Part shown: positions 55,495-64,000 of the stretch, piece by piece
Layout: each line of letters starts with the position of its first letter
Numbering within the stretch: the first letter of the stretch is position 1
NCBI GenBank assembly: GCA_964370845.1
Contig: CAYJLB010000006.1
Coordinates: 3,109 to 67,108 of the forward strand
Direction: 5' to 3'
DNA: 64,000 nt
Origin: CAYJLB01 sp964370845
GTDB lineage: Bacteria; Bacillota; Clostridia; Oscillospirales; Ruminococcaceae
Made by a program: the position numbers and the translations under genes
Notes under the pieces: generated by a model
Told to the model about the DNA's origin: nothing
Seen by the model: the letters and a program-made list of their open reading frames with translations, nothing else
The model's database searches: none

Positions 55495-56847
55495 TTAATT
55501 TAATTTAGAGATACTATTTCTATATAGTCGTTTGAAGAAGAAAACAGCAAGCGCTATCGCCAAAAATTCAGCAATAAACATAGCAAACCAAACCGCGTCC
55601 AGCCCAAAAATTTGCCCTAAAGCAAAAGCAACTGGCAAAATCACCAAAAGTTGACGCCCAATACTCATCCAAAGGCTGTACATGCCTTTGCCGAGAGCCT
55701 GAAAAAGGCTAGAAAAAACAATACAAACACCCGCAATTGGGAAGGCAAGAGAAAGCACTCTAAGTGCAGGAATTCCAATTTCATAAAGCTCCTCAGTAGG
55801 GTTAAAAAATGAAATTAGTTGGGCAGGGAATATCATAAAAATGCAAGTTCCAGCTGTCATAATTGCAAAAGCTGAAATCGCAACTACTTTTAAAGCTTCA
55901 ATAATCCTATCCTTGTTTCCGGCTCCAAAATTATATCCAACGATAGGAATAAATGCACTTGTAAGACCAAAAACTGGCATAAAAACAAAGGAAATTAACT
56001 TGAAATAAATACCAAAAACATTGACTGCAACCTCAGTAAAACCGCCAAGAATTTGGTTCATACCGAACACCATCACACTACCGATACTCTGCATAATAAT
56101 GCTAGGAAAACCCACCCTGTAAATATCCACAACAGCCTTAGAATCCAACCGCATTTTCTTAAATGAAACCCTAACTTCGCGGTTAAATTTCTGATTTAGC
56201 ACAACACAAACAATCATTCCAGACCACTGTCCAATGACGGTAGCCACCGCCGCTCCTGCAACTCCAAGCTCAGGTGCTCCCAAATATCCAAAGATAAATA
56301 TTGGGTCAAGAGCAATGTTTATAATGGCGCCAGTCAGCTGTGCAGCCATCTGATAAGTTGTTTTTCCGGTAACTTGAACAATTCTTTCGAAAGTAATTTG
56401 CATAAAAATTCCCAGAGAAAAAATTGTGCAAATTTGCATGTAAGAAGTCCCCGCAGCGATAACTTCTGGCACATCTGAAGAAATTTCAAGGAAAATTCTA
56501 CTTCCAAAAATTCCCAATAAAGCGAAAACTATTGAGCTAAAAAAAGCTAAAATTACGCCATTGTTAGCAACAGAATTGGCTTCTTCTTGCTTTTTTTCAC
56601 CCAATCTTTTGGACAAAATCGCGTTCATTCCGATGGCAGTACCCACCGCAACAGCGATCATTAAATTCTGTATAGGAAAGACCAAACTAACAGCAGTTAG
56701 TGCATTTTGACTAACTTCCGACACAAAAATGCTGTCAACTATGTTATAAAGTGCCTGAATTAGCATAGAAAAAATTATGGGCAACCCCATGCTAAACACA
56801 AGACTTCTGATACTTTTGGTTCCTAAAATATTTTCGTTTTTATTCAT
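55495..56847 (-). CDS. MATE family multidrug/cation antiporter
   Basis: A 450-residue membrane protein of twelve predicted helices, beginning GTKSIRSLVFSMGLPIIFSM, with MATE features LYNIVDSIFVSEV and GMNAILSKRLGEKKQEEA. It should export drugs or metabolites using Na+ or H+. It lies between the sulfatase and the NrdG-type gene, both in the same direction. Confidence 0.92.
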   Translation of the reverse strand: MNKNENILGTKSIRSLVFSMGLPIIFSMLIQALYNIVDSIFVSEVSQNALTAVSLVFPIQNLMIAVAVGTAIGMNAILSKRLGEKKQEEANSVANNGVILAFFSSIVFALLGIFGSRIFLEISSDVPEVIAAGTSYMQICTIFSLGIFMQITFERIVQVTGKTTYQMAAQLTGAIINIALDPIFIFGYLGAPELGVAGAAVATVIGQWSGMIVCVVLNQKFNREVRVSFKKMRLDSKAVVDIYRVGFPSIIMQSIGSVMVFGMNQILGGFTEVAVNVFGIYFKLISFVFMPVFGLTSAFIPIVGYNFGAGNKDRIIEALKVVAISAFAIMTAGTCIFMIFPAQLISFFNPTEELYEIGIPALRVLSLAFPIAGVCIVFSSLFQALGKGMYSLWMSIGRQLLVILPVAFALGQIFGLDAVWFAMFIAEFLAIALAVFFFKRLYRNSISKLN

Positions 56848-56877
56848 TTTTAATTCCTTTAATTTTAATTAATAATT

Positions 56878-57585
56878 CTAACTTATTCCCCGTAATTGTA
56901 CATTTTTAACAAATGGTTTCACAATCTCAACAATTTTATCAAGTTCTTCTTTAGAAAAACTTGCAAGATTAGTATTCAACTTCAATCTTTCGCAAAGCAA
57001 GTCCCCAGATGGCGTAAAATTTTGTATAAAGTACTTATAATCACCATTTATTAGCTGTGCAATTTCACCAAATTCTTCAATTTTGTGCAAATTTTTAACT
57101 GCAGTAGTCCTAAACTCAAAATCAAGATTACCCTCACGAAGAAAATTCACACTCTCCAATACATTTTCAACAGGAAAATCCTTAATTCCAACTGCAGAAG
57201 AATAGTTGCTCGGAGCACTTTTAATGTCCATTGCAACGTAATCAATAAAAGGCGCAACCTCTGATAAAACCTTAGGAAAATGACCATTAGTGTCAAGTTT
57301 AACAAGAAATCCCATCGCCTTAATTTCCTTAATAAAAGGCAAAATTTCACTCTGCAAAAGTGGCTCACCACCAGTAATGCAAACCCCGTCCAAAATCCCT
57401 TGCCGTTTTTTTAAAAAATCAAAAAAATGCTTAAAGGCAACATTGTCCTCGGCATTTTCACCAAATACCAAGGACGAATTATAGCAAAATGGACAACGAA
57501 AATTACAATTTGGAGTAAAAACCGTACAAGCAGTTTTACCAGGAAAATCAAGCAAAGTAAGCTTCAATAAAGCAGCAATTTTCAT
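56878..57585 (-). CDS. Anaerobic ribonucleotide reductase activating protein (NrdG-type radical SAM)
   Basis: The 235-residue radical SAM protein begins MKIAALLKLTLLDFPGKTAC and has CNFRCPFC as the iron-sulfur motif and GVCITGGEPLL. It matches the short NrdG2-type activators of the anaerobic class III reductase. It is not an anSME sulfatase maturase: no C-terminal extra clusters are present. GAAAGG precedes the ATG at 57585. No nrdD gene lies next to it. Confidence 0.8.
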   Translation of the reverse strand: MKIAALLKLTLLDFPGKTACTVFTPNCNFRCPFCYNSSLVFGENAEDNVAFKHFFDFLKKRQGILDGVCITGGEPLLQSEILPFIKEIKAMGFLVKLDTNGHFPKVLSEVAPFIDYVAMDIKSAPSNYSSAVGIKDFPVENVLESVNFLREGNLDFEFRTTAVKNLHKIEEFGEIAQLINGDYKYFIQNFTPSGDLLCERLKLNTNLASFSKEELDKIVEIVKPFVKNVQLRGIS

Positions 57586-57604
57586 TTCAAACACCTTTCA
57601 AAAC

Positions 57605-59026
57605 CTATCTAACCTCTGTGCCAACGTAAAAATGTTCCAAAATTTGCACATAATCATACCCGCCATAAACAGCGTAAAAATTTGCTCCATTTTGCGGCAT
57701 TCCTACCCCATGCCCATAGCCATAAGTTGTAATCACGAACTCACTTCCGTTAAAAGATATATCAAAAGAGCTAGAACGTATACCAAATTTCATTATTTTT
57801 TCCCTAAAATTACGTCCAGTAATCTCATAACTTTTACCATTTTGCACAAAAGTTGAATTCCCATCAATAGTCATAGAACCAACCATATTTCCACTCAAAT
57901 AGCTGTGAATTGAGAACCAATTCTCTGGAGAAGAACTTAAAACTATGTCAGTATTATTCTCAATTTGCGAGCGCATTTCATCAATAGAATATACTTTAGT
58001 AACCCCATAATTCGGGTCATAAAGCTCATCATAAACGGACTCAACCTCAACTAAATAAGGATAATTCGTCTTGTAAACGTCATAACACCAAGCCGTGCTA
58101 CCAGCCGAAGACGCATAATAAGGTGTAAGTGCAACTTTACCATTGTAATATACAGCAACACCAAGAACTTCATTTACACAATTTTGAATTTTTAAGGACG
58201 CACTACTCCTCAAACCAACTTGCGGAGAACTACCTAATTCGTTATAAAATTTAACATAAGAATAAGCCGCAACAGCCTGCGCTTTTATAGCTTCTTCGTT
58301 CATGGAATCATTAATTTCATTTGCAACAATTTGACAAACGATGTCATAAGCAGAGCCAGAAACAATCCTTCCCGTGCTCAAATCTGTAACAGATAAAATC
58401 TCCCCCGAAACGTCAGGAACTTGAATATCTTCGCTCTGTTCAGTTTCGCTAGAAGTGGCTTCACTGCTTGATTCAGTAGTAGTTTCCGTGGTACTCTCAG
58501 TGGTAGATTCGGTTGTGGGTTCTGTGGTACTTTCGGTGGTAGATTCCGTTGTAGTTTCAGTAGTCGTCACCGTCGTGCTCTCAGTTGTCGTCACCGTTGT
58601 GGTGGCAACTGTGGTACTTTGAGCAGTGGTTTCAACCGAAGTAGTTGACACAATTTCACTCTGCACAGGCACAGTTTCAGGTAACCGCGAAGGCATTTCA
58701 ACCTCGTCAGTTTCAACAACTGAGCTATCTACATTTTGTACAACATTAACAATTTCGTATTCTGAAATTCCAGCCTTCCAAGAAATCAATTCGGGTGTAA
58801 TTTCAACAGTATTTTCAGTAAAATATGTACTTTCTGAAGGCAAGTCACCAGTAGAGTCAGATGTATTTTCAAAAGTTTCTGCCTCAGTAGTGATGTACAT
58901 TTCTTCAGGAATTTCCGCCACAACAATGTCGGTGCAATCTCTCAAAACCGCGAAACAAAAGGCGTAAACAAAGGTAATAGAAAGTATAAAAGCCAACCGA
59001 ACAAGGGGCAATCGCTTATTTTTCAA
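57605..59026 (-). CDS. SpoIID/LytB-domain protein with Thr/Glu-rich stalk
   Basis: A 473-residue protein with an N-terminal membrane anchor (residues about 7-28), a long low-complexity linker rich in T, E, S and V (about 30-205), and a C-terminal SpoIID domain (GRIVSGSAYDIVCQIVANEI, then EEAIKAQAVAAYSYVK). SpoIID is a lytic transglycosylase that works in engulfment; LytB-type members remodel the wall in growing cells. The TTG at 59026 follows GGTAGGTG. It is directly downstream of sortase B. Confidence 0.85.
   Translation of the reverse strand: MKNKRLPLVRLAFILSITFVYAFCFAVLRDCTDIVVAEIPEEMYITTEAETFENTSDSTGDLPSESTYFTENTVEITPELISWKAGISEYEIVNVVQNVDSSVVETDEVEMPSRLPETVPVQSEIVSTTSVETTAQSTTVATTTVTTTESTTVTTTETTTESTTESTTEPTTESTTESTTETTTESSSEATSSETEQSEDIQVPDVSGEILSVTDLSTGRIVSGSAYDIVCQIVANEINDSMNEEAIKAQAVAAYSYVKFYNELGSSPQVGLRSSASLKIQNCVNEVLGVAVYYNGKVALTPYYASSAGSTAWCYDVYKTNYPYLVEVESVYDELYDPNYGVTKVYSIDEMRSQIENNTDIVLSSSPENWFSIHSYLSGNMVGSMTIDGNSTFVQNGKSYEITGRNFREKIMKFGIRSSSFDISFNGSEFVITTYGYGHGVGMPQNGANFYAVYGGYDYVQILEHFYVGTEVR
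58430..58640. repeat. Thr/Glu/Ser codon repeats in the SpoIID-domain gene
   Basis: Short imperfect repeats of about 12-24 bases encode TTESTT-like units. They form the stalk and may vary in length between strains. Confidence 0.7.
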
Positions 59027-59062
59027 GATTTCACCTACCTTAAACAACAAAAGTTAAAACAA

Positions 59063-60043
59063 TTAAGTATTTTTATCAAGCCATTCTTGAGTCATATATT
59101 TGTCAGTATTAGCCTCAGTTTTGGAGGTGTCAACAGCCGCACTTTCCCCGTCACGAACTTTTCTCGCAACAACCACAAAACGCGCGTCATAATACTCGCT
59201 AAACAAGCAAGTCGAAAGGGTCAAAAGCTCGTCACCAAACTCAACATCCACCTCAGTATTGTAATAAGTTCGCTTCATAACCTCGTTATAATACTCGTCA
59301 AACTCCTCTTGAGTGTCAAAAAATTGGGTGCTGTGATACTCAAAAAAGTTCCCATTATCCATATAAGTGCTTCCGCCCGTCAAGAAACAAGCAAAAACCT
59401 TCCATTCGCTTTCCTCATATAAAGTGTCAAAGCGAATAACTTGATGCTCTTTAAAATAATCGATGTAACGATAGTTAGCCGCATCGGCAAAAAACTCACC
59501 CGAAGCCATGTTGTGGGCATACAAAACGATGTTGTCAGGTGTTTCAGTTGCAGTCAAAGGCCCTCTGTAGTCAACAAAAACAGTTCCGGCGTCACTAGGG
59601 TTTTTGTTATAATCATGCTCCAAATAGTATGAATTATCGTCATTTTGCACAACCGGATAAGAAATATTCGTGCCCGCAACTTCAATCCAGCCCACCAAAT
59701 CGTTGTTCATCTCGTACAATTCGTTAAATTTCGACAACATAATAGGCTCAACATCTTCATCAACCGCAGTTGTAGCGCTAGTTTCAACATCCTCAGTAGT
59801 CGCCGTTGCCTCCTCATACATAGAGGCCAAACTATCATTCAATTTATCAACATTAGGATCACCAAAAAGGTAAATATACAGCTGATAAGTTGAAAAAATC
59901 AGCCCAATAATAGCAATATAAAGGAAAATTTTACGAAAAACTTCCTTCGGGCTGTCCCCTTTTTTAGGAATATATTTGTCAGAAAATGAAAATTTCTGCT
60001 CCTCAGTTTTGTTATAATTGTTCATTTCGTCCATTAAACCCAT
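59063..60043 (-). CDS. srtB: Class B sortase
   Basis: The 326-residue transpeptidase has one N-terminal membrane helix (about residues 40-62) and the class B sortase core: LYAHNM with the catalytic His, TLSTCLFSEY with the catalytic Cys, and DARFVVVARK with the Arg. Sortase B attaches special substrates, such as haem-uptake or pilus-like proteins, to the wall. No LPxTG- or NPxTN-type protein is seen in this window. The ATG at 60043 follows AAAGGA at a 12-base distance; a TTG at 60055 abuts that site. Confidence 0.9.
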   Translation of the reverse strand: MGLMDEMNNYNKTEEQKFSFSDKYIPKKGDSPKEVFRKIFLYIAIIGLIFSTYQLYIYLFGDPNVDKLNDSLASMYEEATATTEDVETSATTAVDEDVEPIMLSKFNELYEMNNDLVGWIEVAGTNISYPVVQNDDNSYYLEHDYNKNPSDAGTVFVDYRGPLTATETPDNIVLYAHNMASGEFFADAANYRYIDYFKEHQVIRFDTLYEESEWKVFACFLTGGSTYMDNGNFFEYHSTQFFDTQEEFDEYYNEVMKRTYYNTEVDVEFGDELLTLSTCLFSEYYDARFVVVARKVRDGESAAVDTSKTEANTDKYMTQEWLDKNT

Positions 60044-60128
60044 GAAAAGTGTCAATCCTTTCTAAATCTCAAGTGTAAATGAAATAATGTTTTAACAAAA
60101 ATCATTTCATTACAAAACCTTTGCCACA

Positions 60129-60707
60129 CTATTTTAAAATAAATCTTTTAACAAGATGTAAAGTTTCGAAAACAGTAAATTTCCGTACAAAATCTCTGTC
60201 AAGTTGTGAAAATTTATTAAAAATTTCTAAATTTTCACAAAACAAAACTTCCTTATTATTTTTGGAAACAATTGCAACAAACACAGTACCTACGCGGTTT
60301 TGTGGCAAGTCATCAACATAAGAAGCAACCCCAGTAACACCAATTCCAATATCAGAATTAGACTTTTCCATAACCCCAAAAGCCATCTCTATTGCAACTT
60401 CTTTAGAGTAAATCCCCTTTGTGGAAATTGTCGTTTTATCGACATCTAACATAGAAATTTTTGTGCATTCAGAATAAGAAACAACGCCAAGCTGAAACAC
60501 TCTAGAAGCCCCCGAAACGCTAGTTAAATACTGTGCAAGCATTCCACCAGTGCAACTTTCCGCAACTGCAATTTGCAATTTTTCCATATCAAGTAATTGT
60601 ACCACATCAAAGGCAATTTTGTCAAGTTTTTCGCCAAATTCAAAGGATTTACAAGGCAAAATTTCACCCAAATCCCCCTCAAAAAAGCAAGAATTTAAAC
60701 CGTCCAT
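60129..60707 (-). CDS. CinA C-terminal domain protein (nicotinamide-nucleotide amidase type)
   Basis: The 192-residue protein has the CinA C-terminal signature AVAESCTGGMLAQYLTS, with IGVTGVASY. It lacks the N-terminal molybdopterin-binding half of full CinA. Such proteins hydrolyse NMN to nicotinate mononucleotide and ammonia. The start overlaps the end of thiI by 13 bases; a shorter start is possible since no clear site precedes the ATG at 60707 other than inside thiI. Confidence 0.85.
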   Translation of the reverse strand: MDGLNSCFFEGDLGEILPCKSFEFGEKLDKIAFDVVQLLDMEKLQIAVAESCTGGMLAQYLTSVSGASRVFQLGVVSYSECTKISMLDVDKTTISTKGIYSKEVAIEMAFGVMEKSNSDIGIGVTGVASYVDDLPQNRVGTVFVAIVSKNNKEVLFCENLEIFNKFSQLDRDFVRKFTVFETLHLVKRFILK

Positions 60708-61885
60708 TGAGTCTTACCATCAATATAAAAAGGCACAGTCCCCGCAATCGCCTCATCAATCAACTCAGTGAAATCGAAATGACTTTCCCCCTCCAAAACC
60801 GCTTTAATGCTAGGTTTCGTGCGTGGATGCTTAGGAGTAAACACAGTGCAACAATCCTCATAAGGCAAAATTGAAGTCTCAAAAGTGTCAATTCGACGCG
60901 CAATTTCGATGATTTCCGTCTTGTCCATACCAATTAAAGGGCGGAAAATCGGCATTCTCGCAATTTCATCGGTGCAAACCACCGCCTGAATGGTCTGTGA
61001 AGCCACTTGCCCAATGCTCTCACCAGTGATAAGGCACTGAATTCCCTCTTTTTCAGCGATTTTTTGAGCAATTTCAATCATAAGCCTACGCATGATAATT
61101 GTAAACAAATCTTCTGGGCATTTTTCACGAATTTTCTCTTGAATTTTAGTGAAAGGTACTGAAAAAAAGTTAATTCTGCCACAATAAGCGGACATTTTTC
61201 CCGCCAATTGCTCAACTTTCATTCGCGCCCTCTCCGACGTGTAAGGCGGACTCTCAAAGTGAATTGCGGACACCGACATGCCCCTTTTCGACATCATGAA
61301 CCCAGCCACAGGGCTGTCAATCCCGCCCGAAAGCATCAAAAATCCCTTTCCAGCAGTGCCAATAGGCATTCCTCCCGCCCCAGGTAGGGAATTTGCATGT
61401 AAAAACGCATTTTTTTCACGAATTTCGATAGTAACAGTAACGTCAGGATTGTGCACATCTACCAAAAGATGTGGGAATTTTTTGAGCAAAACGCCACCTA
61501 ATTCAGTGCAAAGTTGAGGCGAATTCATCGGGAATTTTTTGTCAGCTCTTTTTGCCACAACCTTAAAAGACCTAGCAACCATGAGGTTTTCCTCAAGATA
61601 ATCGGGAGCTTTTAAAGCAATATCCTCCCAATCTTTTTCCAAAATCAAAGCCTTAGCAACTTTAGAAAAACCAAAAACTTTTCGTGTCAAGTCAAAAGCT
61701 TCCTCTACGTCAATTTTTTCATCAACAGGTTTAATGTATACAATAGATTGAGCCTTAGTAATTTGGAATTTCCCCAAATGTTCAAGCCTTCTTCGCAAAT
61801 TTTTTATAAGAACATCTTCAAAAGTCCTTTTGTTAAGCCCTTTTAGAGCAATTTCTCCATATTTTCCAAGCAACATTTCATTCAT
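60695..61885 (-). CDS. thiI: tRNA 4-thiouridine synthase
   Basis: The 396-residue enzyme thiolates U8 of tRNA and takes part in thiamine thiazole synthesis. It has an N-terminal ferredoxin-like region, a THUMP domain and the PP-loop (LSGGIDSPVAGFMM). There is no C-terminal rhodanese domain, so sulfur may come directly from the cysteine desulfurase encoded just upstream. The ATG at 61885 follows AAAGGA at a somewhat long spacing. Confidence 0.93.
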   Translation of the reverse strand: MNEMLLGKYGEIALKGLNKRTFEDVLIKNLRRRLEHLGKFQITKAQSIVYIKPVDEKIDVEEAFDLTRKVFGFSKVAKALILEKDWEDIALKAPDYLEENLMVARSFKVVAKRADKKFPMNSPQLCTELGGVLLKKFPHLLVDVHNPDVTVTIEIREKNAFLHANSLPGAGGMPIGTAGKGFLMLSGGIDSPVAGFMMSKRGMSVSAIHFESPPYTSERARMKVEQLAGKMSAYCGRINFFSVPFTKIQEKIREKCPEDLFTIIMRRLMIEIAQKIAEKEGIQCLITGESIGQVASQTIQAVVCTDEIARMPIFRPLIGMDKTEIIEIARRIDTFETSILPYEDCCTVFTPKHPRTKPSIKAVLEGESHFDFTELIDEAIAGTVPFYIDGKTQWTV

Positions 61886-61921
61886 AAAATCAGTCTTTCC
61901 TTTCGTCAAAAGCAACAAAAT

Positions 61922-63022
61922 CTACATTTTAACTTTAGCTAAAGTGTCAATACCCTCCGCTAAAGCAACACACAATTTTTCCACATCATCTTGAGTGGTA
62001 TTTTCATTAATACTCACCCGAAGCACAAATTTATTTTCAGCAAAACTACCATTTTTCTTAGCATTTTTTGAGCAAGCTGACCCACTAGATAGGTAAATTC
62101 CCCTATTTTCAAGGAAATGCAACATGGTTTCAGGCATTATATTGTCCAAAGAAATGGCAATTATGTATGGTGAAAATTGGTTATTATTCACAGAAAGTGT
62201 GGAAACTCCCTGAATTTGTTCAAGCCTGCTAAAAATCAAATCTTTGGTATGAGCAACTTTCACAAAATTGTCATCTAGGGCAGAATTTTTGACTTTAACA
62301 GCAGCAGAAAAAGCCGCAATCAAAGGCACAGCCTCAGTCCCAGCCCGCGAACCTTTTTCCTGTCCGCCCCCCAAAATCAAAGGTGCGACACGAATTCCTT
62401 TTTTGATAAAAACTGCTCCAACCCCTTTAATACCGCCAATTTTGTGTGCAGAGAGAGTTAAAATATCGCAGTTTAATTTTTTCAAACTAAGGGGAATTTT
62501 CATAAAAGCTTGCACCCCGTCGCAGTGAACAACAACCTCAGGAAAAGCTCTTTTTATCATAGAAAACTGCTTTTCAAGGGGAAAAATCTCCCCATTTTGG
62601 TTGTTCACAAGCATAGCGGAAACCATGCAAGTTTCAGCATCAACAGCTGAAAAAAGCTCCTCTGTCTCAACTTTCACAATAGTGAACCCATTTTTTTCAA
62701 GTTCAAGCAAAGGGTTTAAAACAGAAGGGTGTTCGTAATTTGTAGTGACAATTTTTTTCTTTCGCTTGCCGTAATTTTTGGCAATTCCAAAAAGTGAAAA
62801 ATTGTTACTTTCAGTAGCACCCGAGTTAAAGTATATGAGATTAGGGTCGCAAGAAATGGCATCAGCAATGGTTTTGCGAGCCTCGTTCAAAATTTTTTCC
62901 GAAGCAACACCAAGTCCATGCAAGCTAGACGGGTTGCCGAAATAAGTTTCGCAACATTCTAAAAAGGCAGAAATCGCCTGTTCAATAGGGCGAGTAGTCG
63001 CCGCATTATCAAAATAAATCAA
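61922..63022 (-). CDS. Cysteine desulfurase (NifS/IscS-like)
   Basis: The 366-residue PLP enzyme takes sulfur from cysteine. It starts MIYFDNAATTRPIEQAI and has the PLP lysine in LSAHKIGG, and the sulfur-carrying Cys in SSGSACSKN. It is next to thiI (36 bases), the common pairing in which it hands sulfur to tRNA modification. The start is a TTG at 63022 behind GAGGG. Confidence 0.92.
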   Translation of the reverse strand: MIYFDNAATTRPIEQAISAFLECCETYFGNPSSLHGLGVASEKILNEARKTIADAISCDPNLIYFNSGATESNNFSLFGIAKNYGKRKKKIVTTNYEHPSVLNPLLELEKNGFTIVKVETEELFSAVDAETCMVSAMLVNNQNGEIFPLEKQFSMIKRAFPEVVVHCDGVQAFMKIPLSLKKLNCDILTLSAHKIGGIKGVGAVFIKKGIRVAPLILGGGQEKGSRAGTEAVPLIAAFSAAVKVKNSALDDNFVKVAHTKDLIFSRLEQIQGVSTLSVNNNQFSPYIIAISLDNIMPETMLHFLENRGIYLSSGSACSKNAKKNGSFAENKFVLRVSINENTTQDDVEKLCVALAEGIDTLAKVKM

Positions 63023-63125
63023 AAAAATCCCTCACAAAAATAGTATTCTAAACTAATATTATAACATACAAATTCAAAATTTACTAGAGGTAAAAATATT
63101 TTTTATAGTTTTATTACAAAAAGGC

Positions 63126-63154
63126 TTGACATATGAGTATATTTATGATATTAT
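63126..63154 (+). promoter_or_regulatory. Promoter of tRNA-Arg
   Basis: TTGACA (63126-63131), a 17-base spacer and TATTAT (63149-63154). Confidence 0.6.
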
Positions 63155-63203
63155 TATTTAGCACCAAAGAGCGCAGTAAAATTTTGGTGAGTAAATAATG
63201 TGT

Positions 63204-63280
63204 GTGCCTGTAGCTCAGCTGGATAGAGTGTTTGGCTACGAACCAAAAGGTCAGGGGTTCGAATCCCTTCAGGCACGCCA
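63204..63280 (+). tRNA. tRNA-Arg (anticodon ACG)
   Basis: A complete cloverleaf: acceptor GTGCCTG/CAGGCAC, D arm with GCTC, anticodon arm TTTGG-CTACGAA-CCAAA with ACG as anticodon, T arm with TTCGAAT, and encoded CCA. ACG is normally deaminated to ICG and reads CGU, CGC and CGA. A truncated integrase lies 133 bases downstream, and tRNA-Arg 3' ends are common attachment sites. Confidence 0.95.
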
Positions 63281-63294
63281 CCTACTTTTGTAGG
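63281..63294. repeat. Short stem-loop after tRNA-Arg
   Basis: CCTAC-TTTT-GTAGG immediately follows the CCA end. It may mark tRNA 3' processing or an attachment boundary. Confidence 0.4.
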
Positions 63295-63320
63295 GAATAA
63301 TAAAATTAATAATATACATT

Positions 63321-63365
63321 AAAAGGTCTATCGTTCTTGTGGAATGATAGACTTTTTCTTTTTTT
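63321..63365 (+). terminator. Terminator of the tRNA-Arg transcript
   Basis: A stem of about 14 bp with G-T pairs (63322-63335 with 63341-63355), followed by TTTTTCTTTTTT. Confidence 0.75.
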
Positions 63366-63413
63366 ATGTTTTTGTGATAAAATATAAAGAAATATAAAAA
63401 AGGAGCTTATGTA

Positions 63414-63977
63414 ATGAATAATGACACAAACAATTTAGAGCAAGTGATAATTTCTCTTACTCTAGAAAACACAAATTTAAAGGCAAAACTTGAACAACAG
63501 AACCACATATCACAAATTTATTTTCACGAATACGTTGAAAAATGGCTACTTTCTCATGAAAACCGAGTTCGTAAAAACTCATTTCTTGCGTATCAGTCAC
63601 AAGTAAACAAGCACATCATTCCTTACTTTAGAGTAAGGAATTTTTTATTGAAAGACATAACTTGTGAAGTTTTGGAAGAATATTATAAGTACAAAATGGA
63701 GAATGATAATCTGTCAGCATCAACCGTTGGAAGACATCATTCAAATATTCAAGGTGCTTTAAAAATGGCTATACGAAACAATTTGATTGACAAAAACCCT
63801 GCCGATTATGTATTTAAACCAAAAGTTACAAAATATAAATCTAGATATTTAGACGCAACTGAACTAACAAAAATAATTCTACTTTTCAAAAATCATCGTA
63901 TGTACATTCCAATATTACTAGCAGCCACTTTAGGCTTAAGGCGAAGCGATGAATGTGTAATAATAACACAAACTTAA
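63414..63977 (+). pseudogene. Truncated tyrosine recombinase (integrase)
   Basis: The 187-residue frame has the N-terminal SAM-like core-binding domain (YVEKWLLSHENRVRKNSFLA, LKDITCEVLEEYYKYK, STVGRHHSNIQGALKMAI) and the first part of the catalytic domain through ATLGLRRSDE, which holds the first catalytic Arg. It then ends with CVIITQT and a stop; the HxxR and Tyr parts that need another about 150 residues are lost. AAAAGGAG precedes the ATG. It is likely a remnant of an element inserted at tRNA-Arg. Confidence 0.8.
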
Positions 63978-64000
63978 AAAAAGCTGATAAACACTAGGTT

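Noticed and set aside
56878..57585. Radical SAM protein as sulfatase maturase for the nearby sulfatase
   Set aside because: It is only 235 residues with a single CxxxCxxC and an NrdG-like start; anSME enzymes are longer with extra cysteine clusters.
58430..58640. Repeat-rich stretch that might suggest CRISPR or tandem DNA repeats
   Set aside because: The repeats are short, imperfect and in frame, encoding a Thr/Glu stalk. No CRISPR array is present in the window.

Overview
The window looks like the chromosome of a low-GC, spore-forming Firmicute of the class Clostridia, perhaps near the Ruminococcaceae (lineage is inference). The signs are AT-rich intergenic DNA, strong AGGAGG/GAAAGG ribosome binding sites, many TTG starts, sporulation genes (spoVM, a SpoIIM-like protein, a SpoIID-domain protein), PASTA kinase/PP2C signalling, and the gene order yicC-remA-gmk-rpoZ-priA-def-fmt-rsmB-rlmN-prpC-prkC-rsgA-thiN-spoVM, which is the Bacillus subtilis order with coaBC and rpe absent.

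Layout. 1-2.2 kb: the N-terminal half of a glycoside hydrolase family 2 enzyme and its LacI-type regulator, with three matching operator-like palindromes. 2.3-10 kb: purA, an FAD-dependent oxidoreductase, rmuC, an amidohydrolase, a soluble PocR-chemoreceptor protein and a signal-peptidase-like membrane protein that lacks the catalytic serine. 10.3-11 kb: a TIM-barrel protein with a puzzling 5' end. 11.2-21.6 kb: a complete arginine pathway (argG, argH, argC, argJ, argB, argD, argF) interspersed with five small genes of unknown role, preceded by tandem ARG boxes. 21.6-36 kb (minus strand): a CaCA cation exchanger, then the long housekeeping operon that ends in spoVM. 36-39.4 kb: a SpoIIM-like gene, secG and rnr.

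39.4-51.4 kb (minus strand) is a compact phage-derived cassette: small and large terminase, portal, scaffold-like protein, capsid, connector proteins, Dit, a Gp37-like tail protein, baseplate/receptor proteins, lysozyme, holin and an XhlA-like protein. No integrase, repressor, replication gene, tail tube or tape measure is visible, yet every reading frame is open. A 21-bp inverted repeat built from TGACATT heptamers lies just upstream of the small terminase gene. This cassette is the most unusual part of the window.

51.3-63 kb: a tiny membrane peptide and a divergently transcribed small secreted protein, a GntR regulator with an Asp/Glu-racemase-like protein, a sulfatase, a MATE transporter, an NrdG-type radical SAM enzyme, a SpoIID-domain protein, sortase B, a CinA C-terminal protein, ThiI and a cysteine desulfurase (the last two plausibly a sulfur relay pair). 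63.2-64 kb: tRNA-Arg(ACG) followed by a truncated tyrosine integrase, a likely integration hotspot.
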